Of a stretch of DNA of 64,000 nt, positions 9,180 through 18,630 are shown one piece after another. Each line of letters begins with the position of its first letter. Positions within the stretch are counted from its first letter, which is position 1. This stretch comes from Desulfarculaceae bacterium (GTDB lineage Bacteria; Desulfobacterota; Desulfarculia; Desulfarculales; Desulfarculaceae), in contig JAHLKT010000004.1 of the NCBI GenBank assembly GCA_020444545.1, forward strand, positions 62,001 to 126,000, read 5' to 3'. The notes under the pieces were generated by a model, which was not told where the DNA came from, did not search any database, and worked only from the letters and a program-made list of their open reading frames with translations. The position numbers were made by a program, and so were the translations under genes.

Positions 9180-9461
9180 TTAGTCCACGCTGTCCACGCG
9201 TTCCTTCAGCTCTTTACCGACCTTGAAGAAGGGAAGCTTCTTTTGGCCAACGTCGATGATCTCGCCCGTCTTTGGGTTGCGTCCTTGGTAGCCGTCGTAG
9301 TCCTTGACCTTGAAGCTGCCAAATCCGCGTATTTCCACCCGATCACCGATAATGAGGGCGTCTTCCACCGAGCCGAACATGGTGTTTACCACCATCTCCG
9401 CTTTTTTGATGGTCAGGCCCTCGGCCTTGGCCAACGCCTCTATGAGCTGTGACTTGTTCAT
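9180..9461 (-). CDS. IHF/HU-family DNA-binding protein
   Basis: A 93-residue nucleoid protein. The N-terminal helices (MNKSQLIEALAKAEGLTIKK) are followed by VEIRGFGSFKVKDY and the DNA-contacting arm GRNPKTGEII, with the intercalating proline in NPKTG; PFFKVGKELKERV closes the body. The GRNPKTGE arm is common to HU and both IHF subunits, so which subunit it is cannot be settled. AAGGAG is 8 bases before the ATG. It has its own promoter (9509-9537) and terminator (9094-9126), so it is monocistronic. Confidence 0.94.
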   Translation of the reverse strand: MNKSQLIEALAKAEGLTIKKAEMVVNTMFGSVEDALIIGDRVEIRGFGSFKVKDYDGYQGRNPKTGEIIDVGQKKLPFFKVGKELKERVDSVD

Positions 9462-9842
9462 AGACGGGCACTCCTTGCCACTATGGAAACTGCAAGCTTT
9501 AGCTAACGATTGTATGCAGTTGGAGGCGTCCTGTCAAGCGGCTTGACCTCTCAGGCGGACCAGGCCCGGCCATGCCGCCAACCATCGCCTTATCATGCGT
9601 AGTTGAGCAAGGGGGGGACTGTCAAGCATTTTTTACATTTTCCCTTGCGAATTTGGCCCCTTGCCTATGACCGCCCCTCGCCGGAAGCGACCCCGCCCCG
9701 GAGAGGCGATCGCCGTTTCGCCCTGTATGCATGGGGCCTTTGGGCATTCGGCCTCCCGCCAAAAATTAGAGCCCGGCCCGACGGCTCTTTATAGCCCCGC
9801 CCGGTGTATGCTACAAGCTAATTAGTCAGTTGAAGGAGCAAC
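9462..9842. other. Divergent intergenic region
   Basis: A 381-base non-coding stretch between the IHF/HU gene and the exported-protein gene. It holds the IHF/HU promoter (9509-9537) and a second minus-strand TTGACA at 9625-9620 with only a weak -10 (TACGCA). Near 9768-9788 AGAGCC pairs with GGCTCT, with five Ts shortly beyond on the minus strand. A 63-codon frame on the plus strand has no coding features. Confidence 0.5.
9509..9537 (-). promoter_or_regulatory. Sigma70-type promoter of the IHF/HU gene
   Basis: TTGACA (9537-9532), a 17-base spacer, then TACAAT (9514-9509) on the minus strand. This is one of the best consensus promoters in the window and lies 48 bases upstream of the ATG. Confidence 0.82.
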
Positions 9843-10853
9843 ATGCCCATGCGCCGATTCATCGCCCTGGGGGCGGCCCTCTTGACAGCCTTGTTCCTGG
9901 CCGGGTCTTCGGCGGCCCAGACGCCGGAGCAATTCATGGAGCAGGCCGTGTATCGCCACTCCTTTGGCGAACACACCTTCCGCCTGCCCCCCAAGGAGTT
10001 CGCCTTTTTGGTGGACAACCTGGTGGGCGTGCTCACCATGGCCAGCCAGCCCGGCTTCCGGCGCCGGCACCCGGAGGTGCAAAACCTTTACCTGGAACGC
10101 CTCACCGGCAGCCCCCGCGACTTCACCCTGGGCATGGCCGGCCAACAGGCCCGGGTGCGCATGCAGTGGCTGGACGACAAGAAAATCCTCTACCTGGCCG
10201 AGGTGAACCTGAACAAGCTGGGCCTGAGCATCACCGGCCAGTTCATGGCCCTGGTGGAACTTGCCTATGCCTCGCCCGAGGCCCCCGGTGTGCGGGCCAA
10301 GATCACCGTGGCCTTCAAGCCTTCCTCCTCGGTGGTGGGCATGGCCCTCAAGCCGGTGATGGGCGCCTTTGACAAGGAAGTGGACCGCATCGGCCAGCGG
10401 GCTCTGGGCCTGGCCGATCAGTTCATCGCGGTGTACGCCTCCGAGCAAGGCGGCGCCTTCAGCCGGGCGGGCCTGCTCAGCGAAGTGGCCGCGCTCAACC
10501 AGCAGCGGCAGGAACTGGCCTCCCGGGCGGGCGCCAAGCCCGCGTCCCCGGCCTCGGCCCAACACCCCGTGGCGTGGCTGGCGGCCCTGGCCGGCGGGGT
10601 GATGCTCTTAATCATCGGCCTGTTCTTGGGCCGCTGGTGGGCGGGCCGCCGCCCCGAGGCCCGCCGGGCCGGTCAGCTAAAAATTCTGCGCCGGGCCCAG
10701 CGTGAGCAGGAGTCCCAGGATCGCGGCCTGGTCCGGGTGCTCAAACGCCGGGGCCTTAGCACCGCCGAGGCCGAGGCCGCCCTGGCCGAGCACCGCCGCC
10801 TGAGCGCCGAGCTGAAACAGCGGGTCGAGCGGGCCGCCGCTCCCCAGGCCTGA
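9843..10853 (+). CDS. Exported membrane-anchored protein of unknown function
   Basis: A 336-residue protein. Residues 1-26 are a signal peptide (RRFIALGAALLTALFLAG, cleavage near SSAAQ). A periplasmic region of about 220 residues follows, then one membrane helix near residues 245-267 (WLAALAGGVMLLIIGLFLG) and a basic cytoplasmic tail with a helix-turn-helix-like, Glu/Arg-rich end. No family was recognised. AAGGAG precedes the ATG. It is 20 bases upstream of the methyltransferase-glycosyltransferase fusion and may be co-transcribed with it. Confidence 0.75.
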   Translation: MPMRRFIALGAALLTALFLAGSSAAQTPEQFMEQAVYRHSFGEHTFRLPPKEFAFLVDNLVGVLTMASQPGFRRRHPEVQNLYLERLTGSPRDFTLGMAGQQARVRMQWLDDKKILYLAEVNLNKLGLSITGQFMALVELAYASPEAPGVRAKITVAFKPSSSVVGMALKPVMGAFDKEVDRIGQRALGLADQFIAVYASEQGGAFSRAGLLSEVAALNQQRQELASRAGAKPASPASAQHPVAWLAALAGGVMLLIIGLFLGRWWAGRRPEARRAGQLKILRRAQREQESQDRGLVRVLKRRGLSTAEAEAALAEHRRLSAELKQRVERAAAPQA

Positions 10854-10873
10854 CCCTCAACCGGAGACAACGC

Positions 10874-12337
10874 ATGTCCATGGAGCCCAACCAGACCTCC
10901 GGCCCGGAAGACCAGGCCCGGCTGAAATACAACCAGGAGCGCCGCGAGTTCTGGAGCCGCGTGGCCGCCCAGCCCGGCGAAGGCCCGGCGGGCCACCGCT
11001 TGTACGCCGGGCACCTGGCCCGCGCCTACGGCCAGCTCATCAGCCCCGGCCAGAAGGTGCTGGAGATAGGCTGCGCCCAAGGCGACCTCTTGGCCGCGCT
11101 CAAACCCTCGGTGGGGGTGGGCATCGACTTCTGCCCGGAGATGATCGCCCAGGCGCGCCAGCGCCACCCGGAGCACACCTTCCTCTGCGCCGACGCCCAC
11201 TCCCTGGAGCTGGACGGGGTTAGCTTCGACTACATCATCCTCTCGGACCTGGTCAACGAGCTATGGGACGTGCAGGAGGTGCTGGAGGCGCTGAGGCCCC
11301 TGTGCACCCCGCGCACCCGGCTGATCATGAACTTCTACTCGCGGCTCTGGGCCGCTCCCCTGGCCCTCGCCCGCGCCCTGGGCCTGGCCCGGCCCAGCCT
11401 GCCGCAAAACTGGTTCACCACCCCCGACGCGGAGAACCTGTTGGCCCTGGCTGGTTTCGAATCCTTCCGCTCCTGGCGGGCCATCCTGTGGCCCCTGCCC
11501 GGCTCGCTGCCCCACTGGCTGTTCAACCGGGTCCTGGCCCGGATCTGGCCCTTCAAGCACCTGGACCTGGCCAACTTCATCCTGGCCCGGCCCGCCCCGG
11601 AGGGCCCGCCCGCCGAAGAGCCGGTGGTCTCGGTGATCATCCCGGCGCGCAACGAGTCGGGCAACATCGAGGCGCTCATGCGCCGCACCCCGGAGATGGG
11701 CGCGGGCACGGAGATCATCTTCGTGGAGGGCAACAGCACCGACGACACCTGGGAGGTGATCCAGCGGGTGGTTGCCGAGCATCCGGAGCGCAACGCCAAA
11801 GCCATGCAGCAGACCGGCAAGGGCAAGGGCGACGCGGTGCGCCTGGGCTTCGAGCAGGCCAGCGGCGGGGTGCTGATGATCCTGGACGCGGACATCTCGG
11901 TGCCCCCGGAGTCGCTCACCCGCTTCTACGAAGCGCTGATCAGCGGCAAGGGCGAGTACATCAACGGGGTGCGCCTGGTCTATCCCATGGAGGATCAGGC
12001 CATGCGGCCCTTGAACTTCCTGGGCAACAAGTTCTTCAGCCTGGCCTTCTCCTGGTGCCTGGAGCAGCCCATCAAGGACACCCTGTGCGGCACCAAGGTG
12101 ATGACCAAGCGCGACTACGAGGTCATCGCGGCCAACCGGGCCTACTTCGGGGAGTTCGACCCCTTCGGCGACTTCGACCTGATCTTCGGGGCGGCCAAGC
12201 AAAACATGAAGATGGTGGATCTGCCCATCCGCTACCGCGAGCGCACCTACGGCAGCACCAACATCTCCCGCTGGAGCCATGGCTGGCTGCTGCTGAAGAT
12301 GCTCTGGGTGGGCCTCAAGAAACTCAAGTTCACCTAA
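10874..12337 (+). CDS. Methyltransferase-glycosyltransferase (GT2) fusion
   Basis: A 487-residue two-domain protein. Residues 40-215 form a class I SAM methyltransferase domain with motif I VLEIGCAQGDLL and an acidic motif II region (GVGIDFCPEM). Residues 250-487 form a GT-A fold, family 2 domain like dolichol-phosphate mannosyltransferases: VVSVIIPARNESGNI, EIIFVEGNSTDDT, the GKGDAVRLGF loop and the DAD metal motif in LMILDADISV. It probably transfers a sugar to a polyprenyl carrier or glycan. The C-terminal region has no strong membrane helices. It sits in an operon with a GT-C-like protein that could use a polyprenyl-phosphate sugar. Confidence 0.88.
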   Translation: MSMEPNQTSGPEDQARLKYNQERREFWSRVAAQPGEGPAGHRLYAGHLARAYGQLISPGQKVLEIGCAQGDLLAALKPSVGVGIDFCPEMIAQARQRHPEHTFLCADAHSLELDGVSFDYIILSDLVNELWDVQEVLEALRPLCTPRTRLIMNFYSRLWAAPLALARALGLARPSLPQNWFTTPDAENLLALAGFESFRSWRAILWPLPGSLPHWLFNRVLARIWPFKHLDLANFILARPAPEGPPAEEPVVSVIIPARNESGNIEALMRRTPEMGAGTEIIFVEGNSTDDTWEVIQRVVAEHPERNAKAMQQTGKGKGDAVRLGFEQASGGVLMILDADISVPPESLTRFYEALISGKGEYINGVRLVYPMEDQAMRPLNFLGNKFFSLAFSWCLEQPIKDTLCGTKVMTKRDYEVIAANRAYFGEFDPFGDFDLIFGAAKQNMKMVDLPIRYRERTYGSTNISRWSHGWLLLKMLWVGLKKLKFT

Positions 12338-12352
12338 AGGCACGGAAGCGCG

Positions 12353-14491
12353 ATGGACTATCCGGAGAGGCGCGGCCTTAGCGAGGCCCTGGGTGCGGGG
12401 GTGATCGCCGCCGCCCTGGTCCTGGCCTACTGGTTCCTGTCCGTGGCCTATCCCTATTACTACATCTGGGACATGGACCTGATCTGCGCCCAGGACACCC
12501 TCTTGATCAACAGCGGCCTGCTGCCCGACCACGTACACCACACCGGTTTCGGCATGTACCTGATCCTGGCCTGGGCCACCCGCCTAGGCGCGGCCTTGGG
12601 CCTGGTCTCGGCCATGGACCTGCCCCAGCTCATCGCCTCGCTCAACCCCCTGGCCCCCCTGGCCGAACTCACCGACTATCTGCGCCGCCTCAGCCCCCTG
12701 GCCGGGCTGGGCCTGGTGCTCCTGCTCTGGAGCGCCCTGCGGAACATGCTCAGGCCCGGCGCCCTGGGTTCACTCATCGCCCTGGCCGCCCTGGGGCTCA
12801 TGCCCGGGCTCATGTACCAGGTGGCCATCGTGCGCACCGAGGCCTATTCCATGTTCTTCTGGTCCGGGGCGGTGCTGGCCCTGGTCCTGGCCGCGCGGGC
12901 CGGGGCCTGGGGCCGGGCCCTGGGGGTGGGCCTGGCCGGGGTTCTCTTGGGCCTGTGCCTGCTCACCAAGATGCAGGCCGGGCTCTACGTGGCCGCGGCT
13001 CCCCTGTTCTACGTGATGAGCGCGGCGCTAAAGCCGGGCGGCCCCAAGCCCTCGTTGCGCCCCGGCGGCGGCCCGCTGTTGGCCCTGGGTCTGGCCCTGG
13101 CCGCCCTGGCGGCCACCATCCTGCTGGTGGCGCTGGCCCTTCCCTTGCCGGTTGCGCCGGGGGTGGGGGCCTTCATGAGCCACTACCAGGTGGCGGTCTC
13201 GGGCCGGGTCATCCTGCTCATGGCCGGCATGGCCCTCCTGGCCGGGGCGTTGCTCTGGTCCCTGGTCCGCCGCCGCCAGGCCGCCTGGCTGGACGCAGCC
13301 GCCCTGCTCTCCTGGCTGGCCTTCGGCTTCGTGGCCGGCCTGGGCCTGCACTTCGCGCTCTACGCCGACCCGGCCACGGCCTGGCACTACCTGCTCTTGG
13401 ATTTCAAGATGGCCTTCTTGCGGGTGGGCTTCGGCTTCGAGGGCCTCTGGCCCCGCTTGCAGCTCCTGGCCTTTTGCTGGCCCACGGTCTTCGCGCAGCT
13501 GGCCTCCCTGGCCCTGCTGGCCTGGGCCGCCCGGCGGCGGCTCTACCCCTCGCTGAGCTTTTTTGCCCTGGCCCTGGGCGCGGCCGCGCTCTTGGCCTAT
13601 GCCAGCATCCTGACCACCGACCGCTTCATCCTGCGCGACCTCTTGTGGGCCGAGCTCTTGCTGGGCCTGCTGGCCCTGGCCGCGCTGTTGGCCCTGGCCC
13701 GCTTCCAGGCCTTCAGCCTTCCCTGGCGCTGGGGGGCCCTGGCCCTGGCCGGGCTTTTGGCCCTGGCCAACCTGGGCGGCGCCCTGCACACCACCGCCCG
13801 CCTGGACGCCAACTACAACCTCTACGGCTGGTCCACCCAGCGTTTCTTCCACGGGGTCTACAGCCACAACCAGCGGCGCTTCTACGATATCTTCCGCGCG
13901 GCCTACCCGGGCCAAAGCGAGGCCCAGGTGGCGGACGGCCCCCTGGGGGCCCAGGCCCTGAACCACGCCCGCATCAGCCGCGAGCTGGCCTTTGTCTTCC
14001 CCACCCTGCCGCTCAACCTGCGCTCGGCCGGAGCGGCCCTGCCCGGCCGCCCCCTGTGGATCGCGCGGCCGAAGTGGCACTTGGCCTCGGTTTCACCGCA
14101 GCTCTGCGGGGCGCTGTTGGTGGACGCCTCGGCCGCGCCGCCCTCGTCCAAGGGTTTTTTGCAGCCCGCCCTGGTGCGCGATCACTCCGAGGAGCTGGAC
14201 AAGAGCGCCCCCGCCCCGCCCATCGCCTCCCTGGCCGTGCTGCCCCGCCCCGGCCTGGAGGTCTATCTCTTCCTGCCCCGGGACCGCTGGCGCCGCCTGG
14301 ACGGCACGGGCCTGGACCGCCTGCCGCCCGATTCAGCCCCCCGCCTGACGGCGCAAGGGCCCCACGGCAGCCTCACCCTGCTGGGCGTGAAGATCTTCGC
14401 CTACCAGGAGTTCCCCCTGGCCGACCTGGGCCGCGACTACGTTTTCCTGATTAAAAAGCCGGCTTCCCGGCCGAGCTGCCGGAAGGACTAG
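12353..14491 (+). CDS. Polytopic membrane protein, probable GT-C-type glycosyltransferase
   Basis: A 712-residue protein with about eleven hydrophobic helices in residues 15-480 and a soluble C-terminal region of about 220 residues. After the first helix comes YYYIWDMDLICAQDT, acidic residues in the first external loop as expected for GT-C enzymes that use polyprenyl-phosphate sugars, although no family-specific signature is certain. Placed 15 bases after the GT2 fusion, it may accept the lipid-linked sugar that the fusion makes. Its end overlaps the converging flippase gene by 4 bases. The exact function remains a prediction. Confidence 0.7.
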   Translation: MDYPERRGLSEALGAGVIAAALVLAYWFLSVAYPYYYIWDMDLICAQDTLLINSGLLPDHVHHTGFGMYLILAWATRLGAALGLVSAMDLPQLIASLNPLAPLAELTDYLRRLSPLAGLGLVLLLWSALRNMLRPGALGSLIALAALGLMPGLMYQVAIVRTEAYSMFFWSGAVLALVLAARAGAWGRALGVGLAGVLLGLCLLTKMQAGLYVAAAPLFYVMSAALKPGGPKPSLRPGGGPLLALGLALAALAATILLVALALPLPVAPGVGAFMSHYQVAVSGRVILLMAGMALLAGALLWSLVRRRQAAWLDAAALLSWLAFGFVAGLGLHFALYADPATAWHYLLLDFKMAFLRVGFGFEGLWPRLQLLAFCWPTVFAQLASLALLAWAARRRLYPSLSFFALALGAAALLAYASILTTDRFILRDLLWAELLLGLLALAALLALARFQAFSLPWRWGALALAGLLALANLGGALHTTARLDANYNLYGWSTQRFFHGVYSHNQRRFYDIFRAAYPGQSEAQVADGPLGAQALNHARISRELAFVFPTLPLNLRSAGAALPGRPLWIARPKWHLASVSPQLCGALLVDASAAPPSSKGFLQPALVRDHSEELDKSAPAPPIASLAVLPRPGLEVYLFLPRDRWRRLDGTGLDRLPPDSAPRLTAQGPHGSLTLLGVKIFAYQEFPLADLGRDYVFLIKKPASRPSCRKD

Positions 14492-15993
14492 AGCCGCTCC
14501 GCCTCTTTTTCGGCGGGGCTCTCGTCGCCGGCGGACATGGGCAGGCGGCGCATGATCCGCTTGACCCGGTCGTGGATCTCCCGGTCGCGCCAGTAGAGCA
14601 GGGCCGTGTAGGCCAACGCCCCCAGCACGCACAGGCCGATGGGTATCCAGCGCCAATGGGTCGTATAGTAAACCACCGTGGCCGGGGCCAGGGTGGCCAG
14701 GGCGAAGATCAGCTCCTTTACCACGGCCCACAGGTTGGCGGTGATCTGGGCCTTGCCCGCCCGCAGGGTCTTTATCAGCATGAACAGATAGACCAGCCCG
14801 GTGCCGCCCGAGAACAGGGCCAGGGCCAGGCGCGGGCTGCCCAGGTAGCCGCCCAGGAGCAGGGCGATCACCGTCACCGCCAGCTGGGCGATGGAGAAGA
14901 ACAGCAGTACCCCGGCCTCCTTGCGGATGAGGAACAGGGGCATGATGGGCGTGGTCAGGAAGTTCATGAACATCCAGAAGGAGATTATCTGGCACATCAC
15001 GCCCGCCTCGCGCCAGCGCCAGCCGAAGACCACCTCGAAGAACAGCGGGGCCAACAGGGCCAGGGCGGTGAGGGGGAACACCCCCACCGTGGCCTGGAAC
15101 TTCACCGCGAAGTGCAGGGCCCGCTTTACCGCGCCCTCTTCCTCCCACTCCCGCGCCGCCTCGGGGTAGAACACCTGGGACACCGAGGTGCCCAGGATGC
15201 GCAGGGGCATGGACACGATGGACGAGGCGAAGGTGAAGAACCCCACCGTGGCCGGATCGAAGTAGGCGGCCAAGACGAACACCGGGGCCCGCGAGGTGCT
15301 CACCCGGAGCACCCCGTTCCACAGGTTGATCTTGGGGAACTGGATGTGATCCTTGATCACCTTGGCGTAGCTCACCAGGGCGCGGTCGTCGTTTTCGCGC
15401 TTTTCCCACAGGGCCTTGGCCACCACCACCAGGGAGATCACCACCCCCACCATGGTGCCCATGAGGTTGCCCATGAACAGGCCCATGACCCCGGCGCCCA
15501 AGAAGACCGCCCAGAGGATGGTGAGCAAGCGGGCCAGGTTCATGTTCAAAAAGCTGACCACCGACACCGTGCCGAAGCGGCCCTCGCGGGCCAGGCCGCC
15601 GTCGGCCGTGGATTGCAGGCTGTCCACCAAAAACAGGGCGGGAACGAACCACATGAAGGGCGCGGCCACCGGCTCGTTGAGCATCTCGGCCACCCAGCGG
15701 CCGCCCACCCCGAAGATGCCCACCGCGATCAGGGTGAGCACGGTGGTGATGATCAGGCACAGGCGGGTGAGGGTGCGGGCCTCGCCCCGGCTGGTGGCCA
15801 GGGGGATGGCCTGGTAATAGCCCAGGGCGATGAAGGCCGAGATCCAGGTGGCCACCGAGGAGACCAGGCCGTAGACCCCGAAGAACTCGGGGGCGTAGAG
15901 CCGGGCCACGATGGGCGTGGCGGCCAGGCCCAATCCGATGGACAGGCCCTTGCTCAGGGTCAGCTTGCTGATGTTGCTAAAAAAGGTCCCCAT
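14488..15993 (-). CDS. Wzx-type oligosaccharide flippase (MOP superfamily)
   Basis: A 501-residue membrane protein with 12-14 predicted helices. The N-terminus (SNISKLTLSKGLSIGLGLAA followed by TPIVARLYAPEFFGVYGLVS) has the shape and sequence of polysaccharide biosynthesis/Wzx flippases, which move undecaprenyl-linked oligosaccharides across the inner membrane. The last 20 residues are charged and cytoplasmic. It converges on the GT-C-like gene and lies 72 bases downstream of the spermidine-synthase-like gene, so it may be co-transcribed with that gene. Confidence 0.88.
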   Translation of the reverse strand: MGTFFSNISKLTLSKGLSIGLGLAATPIVARLYAPEFFGVYGLVSSVATWISAFIALGYYQAIPLATSRGEARTLTRLCLIITTVLTLIAVGIFGVGGRWVAEMLNEPVAAPFMWFVPALFLVDSLQSTADGGLAREGRFGTVSVVSFLNMNLARLLTILWAVFLGAGVMGLFMGNLMGTMVGVVISLVVVAKALWEKRENDDRALVSYAKVIKDHIQFPKINLWNGVLRVSTSRAPVFVLAAYFDPATVGFFTFASSIVSMPLRILGTSVSQVFYPEAAREWEEEGAVKRALHFAVKFQATVGVFPLTALALLAPLFFEVVFGWRWREAGVMCQIISFWMFMNFLTTPIMPLFLIRKEAGVLLFFSIAQLAVTVIALLLGGYLGSPRLALALFSGGTGLVYLFMLIKTLRAGKAQITANLWAVVKELIFALATLAPATVVYYTTHWRWIPIGLCVLGALAYTALLYWRDREIHDRVKRIMRRLPMSAGDESPAEKEAERL

Positions 15994-16065
15994 GCCTCAC
16001 GCCCGTGAGAGATCACCCATTCTAGACGAGGCCCCGCGGCTTGACAATGCGCTTGACGCCCGGCC

Positions 16066-18357
16066 CTAGGCCCGAGCCGCTTCCGCCTGCCCCTGCCCGG
16101 CCCGAAGGCGAGTGAAATAGGCCAGCAAGTAGAAGGCCAGGATCACCAGCATGAGGGTCTTGAAGCCGGTGAGGAAGGACATCCATTGCACCAGGGCGCC
16201 ACACATGGCCCCCAGCAGGTTGGAACCCAGGGCCTCGTTCTTCAGCTCGGCCTTGGCGAATGACTGGATGAAGATGATGCCCGAGCAGAACAGGGGCAGA
16301 CAGGTGAGCCCGCCCACCGCGATGGCCCGAAGCCAAATCGGCAGCCCGGCGAACACGGTGAGGTCCATGAAGTAGAGCCCGATGCAGATGACGAAAAGGG
16401 CCGCGAACACGCCGCTCAGGTTCATGGCCGGCCAGCGCAGGGCGATGAGGTTGGCCAACAGGATCATGCCCAGCACGCCGGAGATGATCACCGAGTTGAC
16501 CCACCAGGTGTTGCCCAGGACCACCGCCGCCCGGCTGATGTTTAGCACCTCCAAGAGCAAAAACGCCGCGCCCAGGAAGAAGAAGTGCCAGTGGGAGCGC
16601 TCCCAGTGGCGCGCGATGCCCTGGCCGCCGAAGCGGCGGTAGGCGTGGAAAAACAGCAGGGTCATGAGCCCGGCCAGCAAATAGAACAGCAGCGGTATGC
16701 CCCGGCCGGGCAGGTACACGAAGGGCCAGTCGTCGGTGGTCACCTCGGTGGTGCCCGGCAGGTGCAATTCGTAGCGCGCCTGGCTGACGGCGATTAGACG
16801 GGCCAGTTCGGGGTGCTTGGCCAGGCCGCCCTGGATGGAGGCCTGGTCCCCGGCCACGAAGAAATAGCCCGAGCCGGCCAGGGGAGTGGGAATGGTCTTG
16901 AAGACCAGGGGCTCCTGGTGAAAGACCTCGCGCAGGGTGCGGGCCAGGCGGTCGGCGATGTAGGGCTTTTCCGCCGCGAAGTACACCACCATCACCCCGC
17001 CCGGGGCCAGGAGGCCCTTGGCCTGCTCAAAGGCCTGCTTGGTGTAGACGAAGTGGTCCAGGCGGTTGTTGGACATGTGGGTGGTGGTGTGGCTGTCCAG
17101 GGCCCCGAAGGACACCACGTCGAACTTTTCCTTGCTGTTGGTGAAGTAGGAGCGCGCGTCGTCGATCACCACCCTGACCCGCTTGTCCGAGTAAGGCTTC
17201 TCCGGGTGCATGCGCCGCCCGATGTCCACGATGGCCGGGTCGATGTCCACCGCCACCACCTGGGACACCCCGCCGCGCAGGGCCCCGGCCGCGTCGTTGC
17301 CCGAGCCCGCCCCCACGATGAGCATCTTCTTGGGGTCCGGGTGCAGCATGGGCGGCACGTCGTAGCTCACCAGGCCGCCGGACTCGGCGGGCAGCAGGTG
17401 CCTGACCTTGGCCACGGTCTCGGGCCGAAGGTCCATGATCTTCTGGTAGCCGCTGTTGTTCACCTTGATGCCGTAGTTGTCGCCAGGCATCTTGGGGTTC
17501 TTGCCCCACTTCTCCAGGCCGCCGTAGTTCACCCCCATCTTGATCAGGGTGTCCACCAGGCCCCGCTTGAAGGAATAGAAGCTGATGTGGTCCGCGTCCT
17601 GCACGGACAGCTTCTGATAGGGCGACCACACCACCTGGTAGGTGCCGGGCGCATAGGAGCTGAGGCCCGAGAAGGCCACGATGGCCGCCAGGAGCACCAG
17701 GGATTTGAGCGGGGTCTTGGGGCGCCAGGGCAAGAAGAACAGGCACAGCCCGGCCAGCAGGGCGAACCAGGCGATGGGCGGCATGAACAGGGCGGACATG
17801 GCCACCAGCACCCAGGTGCCCACCAGGCTGCCGGCCACGTTGGAGGAGTAGGCGGTCACGATGCGGGGATGGCCGTCCATGAGCCGGCCCAGGATGCGCC
17901 CCACCGGCACGAAGGGCTTGAGCACCAGGTACATCAGGGCATAGGTGGCGGCCAGGCCCACGGCCAGGTAGCCCACCGCCCACACCGGGCTGCGGGTCAC
18001 CACCCGGTCCCAGACCAGGAAGTCCTCCAGCACGCTCATGAACAGGGGGATGCGCCCCACCAGGGTGCGCACCATGGGCACGGAGAGCAAAAACACCAGG
18101 ATGACCAGGGGCCACAGGAAGTCGCCCGCCTTAATGGGCTTGGAGGCCGAGAACAGCCCCAGGCTGAGCCCCAGGAAGCAGACCAAAAGAATGGTGTTTT
18201 GCAGATAGGCGAAGATGCGGACCTCGGTGGAGACCCAACGGATCATCACGATCTCCAGAAAGAGCCCCAGCACGCTGATCAGGAAGATGGCCGCGGTTTG
18301 GTTGTCCGGCCCCAGGCTGAAACTGTCCTGGGGCGAGGGCTGGTCGTGGGGGATCAT
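16066..18357 (-). CDS. Polytopic spermidine-synthase-like protein
   Basis: A 763-residue protein that joins membrane helices (about eight before residue 240 and six after residue 540) to an internal Rossmann domain (about 320-520) with the SAM/decarboxy-SAM motif MLIVGAGSGNDAAGA, the acidic VVAVDIDPAIVDIGR, and VVIDDARSYF. This is the architecture of fused polytopic spermidine-synthase-like proteins found near envelope genes. Polyamine synthesis has not been shown for these; a methyl or aminopropyl transfer to a membrane or glycan substrate is possible. It is upstream of the flippase and divergent from uppP. Confidence 0.82.
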   Translation of the reverse strand: MIPHDQPSPQDSFSLGPDNQTAAIFLISVLGLFLEIVMIRWVSTEVRIFAYLQNTILLVCFLGLSLGLFSASKPIKAGDFLWPLVILVFLLSVPMVRTLVGRIPLFMSVLEDFLVWDRVVTRSPVWAVGYLAVGLAATYALMYLVLKPFVPVGRILGRLMDGHPRIVTAYSSNVAGSLVGTWVLVAMSALFMPPIAWFALLAGLCLFFLPWRPKTPLKSLVLLAAIVAFSGLSSYAPGTYQVVWSPYQKLSVQDADHISFYSFKRGLVDTLIKMGVNYGGLEKWGKNPKMPGDNYGIKVNNSGYQKIMDLRPETVAKVRHLLPAESGGLVSYDVPPMLHPDPKKMLIVGAGSGNDAAGALRGGVSQVVAVDIDPAIVDIGRRMHPEKPYSDKRVRVVIDDARSYFTNSKEKFDVVSFGALDSHTTTHMSNNRLDHFVYTKQAFEQAKGLLAPGGVMVVYFAAEKPYIADRLARTLREVFHQEPLVFKTIPTPLAGSGYFFVAGDQASIQGGLAKHPELARLIAVSQARYELHLPGTTEVTTDDWPFVYLPGRGIPLLFYLLAGLMTLLFFHAYRRFGGQGIARHWERSHWHFFFLGAAFLLLEVLNISRAAVVLGNTWWVNSVIISGVLGMILLANLIALRWPAMNLSGVFAALFVICIGLYFMDLTVFAGLPIWLRAIAVGGLTCLPLFCSGIIFIQSFAKAELKNEALGSNLLGAMCGALVQWMSFLTGFKTLMLVILAFYLLAYFTRLRAGQGQAEAARA

Positions 18358-18573
18358 ATGCGGGACCGCCTTTGTCGAAAAAACAAACCGCGCGGCGGGG
18401 CCGGCTGGTTTTGGTTGAATGCCTAGAATTGCGCCTTGCGCCGGGGCAGCCTGGCTCGGCCCCCTTGGATGCGCGGGGCCACGCGGCTATTGCGAAATGG
18501 TAGCCACGCTTCCCGCATGGCGTCAAGTTATTCATCCAGCGGGCTCTTTGGGGCTGTGCCACCGAAAAGCCCC

Positions 18574-18602
18574 TCGACTTGGGTCCATGCACGGGCTATA
18601 TT
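18574..18602 (+). promoter_or_regulatory. Promoter of the uppP operon
   Basis: TCGACT (18574-18579, 4 of 6), a 17-base spacer and TATATT (18597-18602, 5 of 6). Transcription would begin about 20 bases upstream of the uppP ATG. This supports the start at 18631 and rules out the longer upstream frame. Confidence 0.65.
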
Positions 18603-18630
18603 CCCTAGCAACCGCAAGGGAGGCGGTGGC

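Noticed and set aside
9603-9794. 63-codon plus-strand frame upstream of the exported-protein gene
   Set aside because: It has no coding features and lies in a regulatory gap.
12955-14454. Long plus-strand frame (499 codons) within the GT-C-like gene
   Set aside because: It has Pro/Gly/Arg-rich composition with no motifs and lies inside a better frame with a clear membrane-protein pattern.
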